Shown here: positions 6,818 through 11,305 of the stretch, one piece after another
Position numbering within the stretch: the first letter of the stretch is position 1
Layout: each line of letters begins with the position of its first letter
Assembly (NCBI GenBank): GCA_903789505.1
Contig: CAIFEU010000084.1
Coordinates: 1 to 11,305, forward strand
Reading direction: 5' to 3'
Length of the DNA stretch: 11,305 nt
Source: an uncultured Coriobacteriales bacterium
GTDB taxonomy: Bacteria > Actinomycetota > Coriobacteriia > Coriobacteriales > UMGS124
Program-made: the position numbers and the translations under genes
The notes under the pieces: generated by a model
What the model saw: the letters and a program-made list of their open reading frames with translations, nothing else
The model's database searches: none
Told to the model about the DNA's origin: nothing

Positions 6818-6894
6818 TGGTAGCCCGTACCAGATTCGAACTGGTGATCTCCGCCTTGAGAGGGCGGCGTCCTAAACCGCTAGACGAACGGGCC
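6818..6894 (-). tRNA. tRNA-Glu (anticodon CUC), distal copy
   Basis: A 77-nt cloverleaf with encoded CCA. The acceptor stem is GGCCCGT with ACGGGCT (first pair G-U) and discriminator A. The D arm is GTCT/GGAC, the anticodon stem CCGCC/GGCGG with loop CTCTCAA giving anticodon CUC, and the T arm ACCAG/CTGGT with loop TTCGAAT. It reads GAG codons, the common glutamate codon in this GC-rich DNA. It is identical to the copy at 6921-6997. Confidence 0.97.
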
Positions 6895-6920
6895 AAATGA
6901 GCCAACAACAAAAAGAGAGA

Positions 6921-6997
6921 TGGTAGCCCGTACCAGATTCGAACTGGTGATCTCCGCCTTGAGAGGGCGGCGTCCTAAACCGCTAGACGAACGGGCC
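6921..6997 (-). tRNA. tRNA-Glu (anticodon CUC), proximal copy
   Basis: Identical over all 77 nt to the other tRNA-Glu, including encoded CCA. The two are separated by a 26-bp A-rich spacer and repeat with a 103-bp period. Only 6 bp separate it from the upstream tRNA-Gln, so the three are almost certainly processed from one transcript. Confidence 0.97.
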
Positions 6998-7003
6998 AAT
7001 TGC

Positions 7004-7077
7004 TGGCTGGGATAGAGGGAGTCGAACCCCCATTGACGGAACCAGAATCCGCTGTCCTGCCATTAGACGATATCCCA
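7004..7077 (-). tRNA. tRNA-Gln (anticodon CUG)
   Basis: A 74-nt cloverleaf with encoded CCA and discriminator G. The acceptor stem TGGGATA pairs with TATCCCA; U1-A72 is typical of bacterial tRNA-Gln. The anticodon loop TTCTGGT gives CUG, which reads CAG. The T arm is GGGGG/CTCCC-like around TTCGACT. It is the first gene of the tRNA operon. Confidence 0.96.
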
Positions 7078-7122
7078 ACGCCTTGCGTGCGCGTCTATGA
7101 CGCTGCACAAGCGCGAGAATGA

Positions 7123-7151
7123 ATACTACGAGAACCGACTTGCCCTGTCAA
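7123..7151 (-). promoter_or_regulatory. Promoter of the tRNA-Gln/tRNA-Glu operon
   Basis: On the minus strand a perfect TTGACA (7151-7146) and TAGTAT (7128-7123) are separated by exactly 17 bp. The predicted start lies about 40 nt before tRNA-Gln. This is the best match to a sigma-70 type promoter in the window, as expected for stable RNA genes. Confidence 0.78.
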
Positions 7152-7402
7152 CGGAGAGCGTGAGAAAACGGTGTCCTCCACGACTTGGACAAGTATCGGC
7201 CGAGACATCGCGCGCGAGGCGACAAGCTGCGTCAGCCCCCGCCCGAGTCGCTCGAGAGCGGACGCCCGCGAATCGTCGACGCGCTCGCCCGACCCGCCCC
7301 CAGGCGCGAGCGCCCTTCCGCGGGCGGGAGGCGTTTCGCCACGACGGTGCGAATAATCGCCATCGAGAGTATGTTTCTTCAGGCATGGGGGTAAACGCGG
7401 GA
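7152..7402. other. Non-coding gap between the tRNA promoter and the suf leader; no gene recognised
   Basis: The open frames here are short, arginine-rich GC-driven translations without ribosome binding sites. No RNA gene or clear repeat is recognised. Base composition becomes less GC-rich from about 7350 on, towards the suf promoter region. No transcription regulator gene precedes the suf operon. Confidence 0.5.
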
Positions 7403-7429
7403 TTGTATACCGAGTTTGTGGTCTATTGT
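7403..7429 (+). promoter_or_regulatory. Candidate suf operon promoter region
   Basis: TTGTAT (7403-7408) and TATTGT (7424-7429) look like -35 and -10 boxes, but the 15-bp spacer is short. The same segment holds an imperfect palindrome, TATACC-N8-GGTCTA, with one mismatch, which could be an operator. This is the least GC-rich stretch before sufC. It is a weak call. Confidence 0.35.
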
Positions 7430-7488
7430 TTCATGGCCATTGCACCACGCAAGCGTCATGCGCGCGCGTTCGGCGTGTACGACGCCTG

Positions 7489-7520
7489 CGCCGTCGTGAA
7501 ACCGTGACGTCACGACGGCG
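7489..7520 (+). repeat. 11-bp inverted repeat in the suf leader, with nested 12-bp palindrome
   Basis: CGCCGTCGTGA (7489-7499) and TCACGACGGCG (7510-7520) are perfect inverted copies with a 10-nt spacer. Overlapping them is a separate perfect palindrome, CGTGACGTCACG (7503-7514). The two structures exclude each other in RNA. Either could be a regulator operator on DNA or a leader hairpin in the transcript. No U-tract follows. It ends 79 bp before the sufC start. Confidence 0.6.
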
Positions 7521-7599
7521 TCGAGGGCGCCTCCGCACAGGGAGAGGGACGCGCCCGCCCAGCCCGCGCGCATGTGGAATCGTCACGAAAGGAGCGTTC

Positions 7600-8369
<770 letters not shown>

Positions 8370-8373
<4 letters not shown>

Positions 8374-9797
8374 GTGACGTCGAAGACCGCTTCGCGGCGG
8401 ACGACCTCTCCGAGGTGAGCCGCGACCTCTATGACTTCGTGATGCCCGAGAGCGGCTACGAGCGCTACGCCGACGGCCTCTCGCGCGAGGTCGTCGAGAG
8501 CATCTCCCGGAAGAAGGACGAGCCCGACTGGATGCTCAAGATGCGCCTGGACGCCCTGGCGCTGTACGAGCACATGGACATGCCCTCGAACTGGGGCCCC
8601 TCCATCGCAGGTCTGGACATGAGCAACATTTCCGCCTACGTGAGCCCCAAGACCAAGCAGGCGAACAGCTGGGACGACGTCCCCGACGACATCAAGGAGA
8701 CCTTCGAGCGCCTGGGCATCCCCGAGGCGGAGCGCGACAGCCTGGCCGGCGTGGGAGCCCAGTACGACTCCGAGGTCGTCTACCACAACATGCGCGACGA
8801 GGTTGCGAAGCAGGGCGTCATCTACACGACCGTCGAAGACGCGCTGAAGGAAGGCTACGAGGACATCGTCCACAAGTACTTCGGCACCCTCATCAAGCCC
8901 CAGTACCACAAGTTCGCCGCGCTGCACTACGCGGTGTGGAGCGGCGGGTCGTTCGTGTACGTGCCCGAGGGCGTGAGCCTCGACTACCCGCTGCAGAGCT
9001 ACTTCCGCCTGAACGCAGCCGGCGCCGGGCAGTTCGAGCACACGCTGATCATCCTCGAGCCTGGCTCGTACCTGCATTTCATCGAGGGGTGCTCCGCCCC
9101 CAAGTACAACGTCGCCAACCTGCATGCCGGTGCGGTCGAGCTGTTCGTGGGCAAGGGCGCCAAGCTGCGCTACTCCACGGTGGAGAACTGGTCCAAGAAC
9201 ATGTACAACCTCAACACGAAGCGCGCGCGCGTGGAGGAGGACGGCAGCATCGAATGGGTGTCGGGCTCGTTCGGCAGCCACGTGAGCTACCTGTACCCCA
9301 CCAGCGAGCTGGTGGGTGCGCGCTCGAACAGCGAGTACACCGGCATCACGTTCGCCGGCGCGACGCAGGACCTCGACACCGGCTGCAAGGTCATCCTCGA
9401 CGCGCCCGACACCACCGCCTCGGTCAACGCCAAGTCCCTCTCGAAGTCCGGCGGCGTGTCGACGTTCCGCTCCTCGGTCGTCGTGTCCCCCAAAGCCGAC
9501 AACGCCCGCGTCTCGGTGAGCTGCGCCTCGCTGATGCTCGACGCCGACAGCCGGTCCGACACGATTCCCGCGATGGACGTGCGCAACCAGACCGCCAGCG
9601 TGGGGCACGAGGCGACGATCGGGCGCATCTCCGACGAGACCCTGATGTACCTCATGAGCCGCGGGATTCCCGAGAACGAGGCACGGACGATGGTCGTCAA
9701 CGGCTTCGCCAACCCCGTGTCCAAGGAGCTGCCGCTCGAATACGCCGTTGAGATGAACAACCTGATCAAGCTCGAGATGGAAGGGGCGATCGGTTAA
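8370..9797 (+). CDS. sufB: Fe-S cluster assembly scaffold SufB
   Basis: Core scaffold of the SUF complex on which the nascent Fe-S cluster is built from sulfur delivered by SufS and its partner. It has 475 residues, normal for the family, with the N-terminal helical region followed by the long beta-helix (for example AVWSGGSFVYVPEGVSLDYP). Key residues recognised by spacing are Cys385 in VSVSCASLMLDADS and His413-Glu414 in SVGHEATIGRIS. The 28-residue interval equals that between the essential Cys405 and His433 of E. coli SufB. No intein interrupts it, although inteins occur in some actinobacterial SufB proteins. The start overlaps the sufC stop, and the stop overlaps the sufD start by one base (TAATG). 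Confidence 0.97.
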
Positions 9798-10876
9798 TGG
9801 AAGGCGCAGCGAGGCTTTCCGGCGTGAACGAGCTGCCCACGCCCACCTGGAACTACCTGCACATCAACGACGTCCCCGTCAGCGTCCCCACCGGGGCGGC
9901 GTCCCCATCTTACCCCCCTGCCGAGAAGATTCCCGGCGGCACGGGACCCGAGGCCTCCGCGTGGCTCTCGCGCAGCGCGGACGCGCGTGAGAGCGTCGTC
10001 GTGACGCACGGGCAGCGCCGTGAGCGGCCCGTCGAGCTCACCGTCGGCGGAAAGGACGACGCGCGAATCCGCGACACGCTCGTCACCCTGTGCGACGACA
10101 GCGAGGCCGACGTCGTCGTGGTCGCACGCTCCGACCGCGATGGCGACGCCACCTGCGGCAGCCGCTTGCGCCTCGACCTGGCGCGCGGTGCCCGGGCTCA
10201 CGTCCACGTCTACGTGGCGATGCACGACGGCTACCAGTACATCGATGACATCGGGGCGGCGCTCGCCGACGACGCCAGCCTCGACGTGCACTACCATCTG
10301 CTCGGCGCAGGGCTTACGGTGTGCGGGCTGCGGACCGAAAACGTCGGCTTCCGCGCGGCGGTCGACGTCGACGTTCGATACCTGTGCCGCGGCAACCAGA
10401 CCCTCGACATGAACTACAACCTGAGACTGTCCGGCAGGAAGTCGACGGCGGACCTGAACGCCTACGGCGTGCTGTTCGACAACGCGCGCAAGACGCTGCG
10501 GGACACGATTGACCTCGTGCGCGGGGGCAAGGGCGCGCAGGGCAACGAGAACGAGACCGTCCTGCTCGCAGGCGACGGCGTGGTGAACAAGTCGCTGCCC
10601 GTCATCCTGTGCGATGAGGAGGACGTCGTGGGCAACCACGGCGCGACGATCGGCTCGGTGTCCGAGGAGCAGCTCCAGTATCTGCGCGCGCGGGGTCTCG
10701 ACGACCAGGCGGCCAACGCGCTGTTCGCCCGCTCCGTCATCGACTCTGCGACCTCGCAGGCGCCCACCGCGGCCGCCCGCGACGCAGCCCTGTTCGCCGC
10801 CCGACGCTTCCTGGGGGACGACGCAGTCGACGACGTGCTCGATGCCAGCGGCGTCGAGGGCAAAGAGGAGGCATAG
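9797..10876 (+). CDS. sufD: Fe-S cluster assembly protein SufD
   Basis: SufB paralogue that forms the SufB-SufD dimer capped by SufC and contributes to iron acquisition and cluster formation. It has 359 residues, somewhat shorter than the E. coli protein of about 420. The N terminus contains PTPTWNYLHIND, a usual SufD opening (W-Y/W-R/L-x-T/I-D/N). The C-terminal signature VVGNHGATIGSVSEEQLQYL followed by RARGLDDQAANALF places the conserved histidine at 281 and matches the equivalent SufB segment. The middle (about 75-250) is the divergent beta-helix, as in other SufD proteins. ATG 9797 overlaps the sufB stop, with AAGGGG about 10 nt upstream. It is followed 3 bp later by sufS. Confidence 0.92.
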   Translation: MEGAARLSGVNELPTPTWNYLHINDVPVSVPTGAASPSYPPAEKIPGGTGPEASAWLSRSADARESVVVTHGQRRERPVELTVGGKDDARIRDTLVTLCDDSEADVVVVARSDRDGDATCGSRLRLDLARGARAHVHVYVAMHDGYQYIDDIGAALADDASLDVHYHLLGAGLTVCGLRTENVGFRAAVDVDVRYLCRGNQTLDMNYNLRLSGRKSTADLNAYGVLFDNARKTLRDTIDLVRGGKGAQGNENETVLLAGDGVVNKSLPVILCDEEDVVGNHGATIGSVSEEQLQYLRARGLDDQAANALFARSVIDSATSQAPTAAARDAALFAARRFLGDDAVDDVLDASGVEGKEEA

Positions 10877-10879
10877 GGC

Positions 10880-11305
10880 ATGTCAGACACGAGCCAGACG
10901 ACAATCGGGCCCGACCCTTCGATCGTCGAGAATCCCTACGTAGCGGACTTTCCCCTGCTGGAAAGTCGGCCTGATCTGGCGTTTCTCGACAGCGCCGCAA
11001 CGGCGCAGCGCCCCGCGAGCGTGATCGAGGCGCAGAGGTCGTTCTACGAGACGATGAACGCGAACCCGCTGCGCGGCCTGTACGACATCTCGGTCAAGGC
11101 GACCGAGGCAATCGAGGAGGCGCGCGCGCACGTCGCCCGCACGATCGGGGCGGGCGACCCCCGTGAGGTCATCTTCTGCCGCAACACCACCGAGGGACTC
11201 AACCTGGTCGCGAACACGCTGGGCGGCATGGTCCTGAAGCCCGGCGACGAGGTGTGCATCTCCATCATGGAGCATCACTCCAACCTCATCCCCTGGCAGC
11301 AGGTG
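10880..11305 (+). CDS. sufS: Cysteine desulfurase SufS, N-terminal part, cut by window edge
   Basis: PLP-dependent class V aminotransferase-fold enzyme that takes sulfur from L-cysteine for cluster assembly, releasing alanine. The first 142 codons are present and the frame is open at the window end. Recognisable parts are the substrate-loop region FLDSAATAQRP, the segment NPLRGLYDISVKATEAIEEA, the cofactor-binding strand VIFCRNTTEGLNLVANTLG, and EHHSNLIPWQ with the histidine that stacks on PLP (132/133). The PLP lysine and active-site cysteine would lie beyond the edge. The N terminus carries about 20 residues before the conserved PLL segment. ATG 10880 has GGAGG 8 nt upstream, within the end of sufD. 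A sulfur-transfer partner such as SufU or SufE would be expected next but cannot be seen. Confidence 0.95.
   Translation, partial: MSDTSQTTIGPDPSIVENPYVADFPLLESRPDLAFLDSAATAQRPASVIEAQRSFYETMNANPLRGLYDISVKATEAIEEARAHVARTIGAGDPREVIFCRNTTEGLNLVANTLGGMVLKPGDEVCISIMEHHSNLIPWQQV

Noticed and set aside
6816..6999. Mobile-element attachment site at the tRNA genes
   Set aside because: The repeat is fully explained by two tRNA-Glu genes in tandem; no integrase gene or displaced partial tRNA copy is present on either side.
7433..7507. Possible 24-codon leader peptide (MAIAPRKRHARAFGVYDACA...) whose stop lies inside the suf leader inverted repeat
   Set aside because: The placement is suggestive of attenuation, but there is no Shine-Dalgarno sequence, only a single cysteine codon and no run of regulatory codons. 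The start is also too close to the candidate promoter.

Overview
The window is about 11.3 kb of GC-rich bacterial DNA, roughly two thirds G+C by eye, with codons ending mostly in G or C. The gene set suggests a high-GC Actinomycetota that lives at low oxygen. A member of the Coriobacteriia is my best guess, from the oxygen-labile iron-sulfur serine dehydratase, the sufCBDS order and an S-box (SAM-I) leader on metK. That is an inference from gene content; no marker in the window fixes the lineage.

Layout: (1) 1-1988, minus strand: metK (S-adenosylmethionine synthetase) followed by the 5' part of priA (primosomal helicase), cut by the left edge. (2) 1989-2650, the gap between divergent metK and gltX: it holds a metK promoter, a SAM-I riboswitch with a strongly enlarged P2 arm, hairpins beside the metK ribosome binding site, and a candidate gltX -10 box. 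(3) 2651-4138, plus strand: gltX (glutamyl-tRNA synthetase). (4) 4184-4858, minus strand: pyroglutamyl peptidase, convergent with gltX across a shared terminator-like hairpin. (5) 5107-6708, plus strand: a single-chain L-serine dehydratase carrying beta, ACT and alpha parts. (6) 6775-7151, minus strand: a tRNA operon of tRNA-Gln(CUG) and two identical tRNA-Glu(CUC), with a strong promoter and an intrinsic terminator. (7) 7600-11305, plus strand: the tightly packed SUF operon sufC-sufB-sufD-sufS, with sufS cut by the right edge.

Links between the genes: GltX would charge the two tRNA-Glu copies. If the organism lacks glutaminyl-tRNA synthetase, as most Actinomycetota do, it would also mischarge the tRNA-Gln for later amidation by GatCAB. 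The SUF machine builds Fe-S clusters, one of which the serine dehydratase needs. The SAM riboswitch should lower metK expression when SAM is plentiful, and priA may share that transcript.

I found no mobile element, CRISPR array, phage gene or new multi-gene system. This is core chromosome. The observations most worth following are regulatory: the unusual SAM-I riboswitch and a strong inverted repeat in the suf leader.
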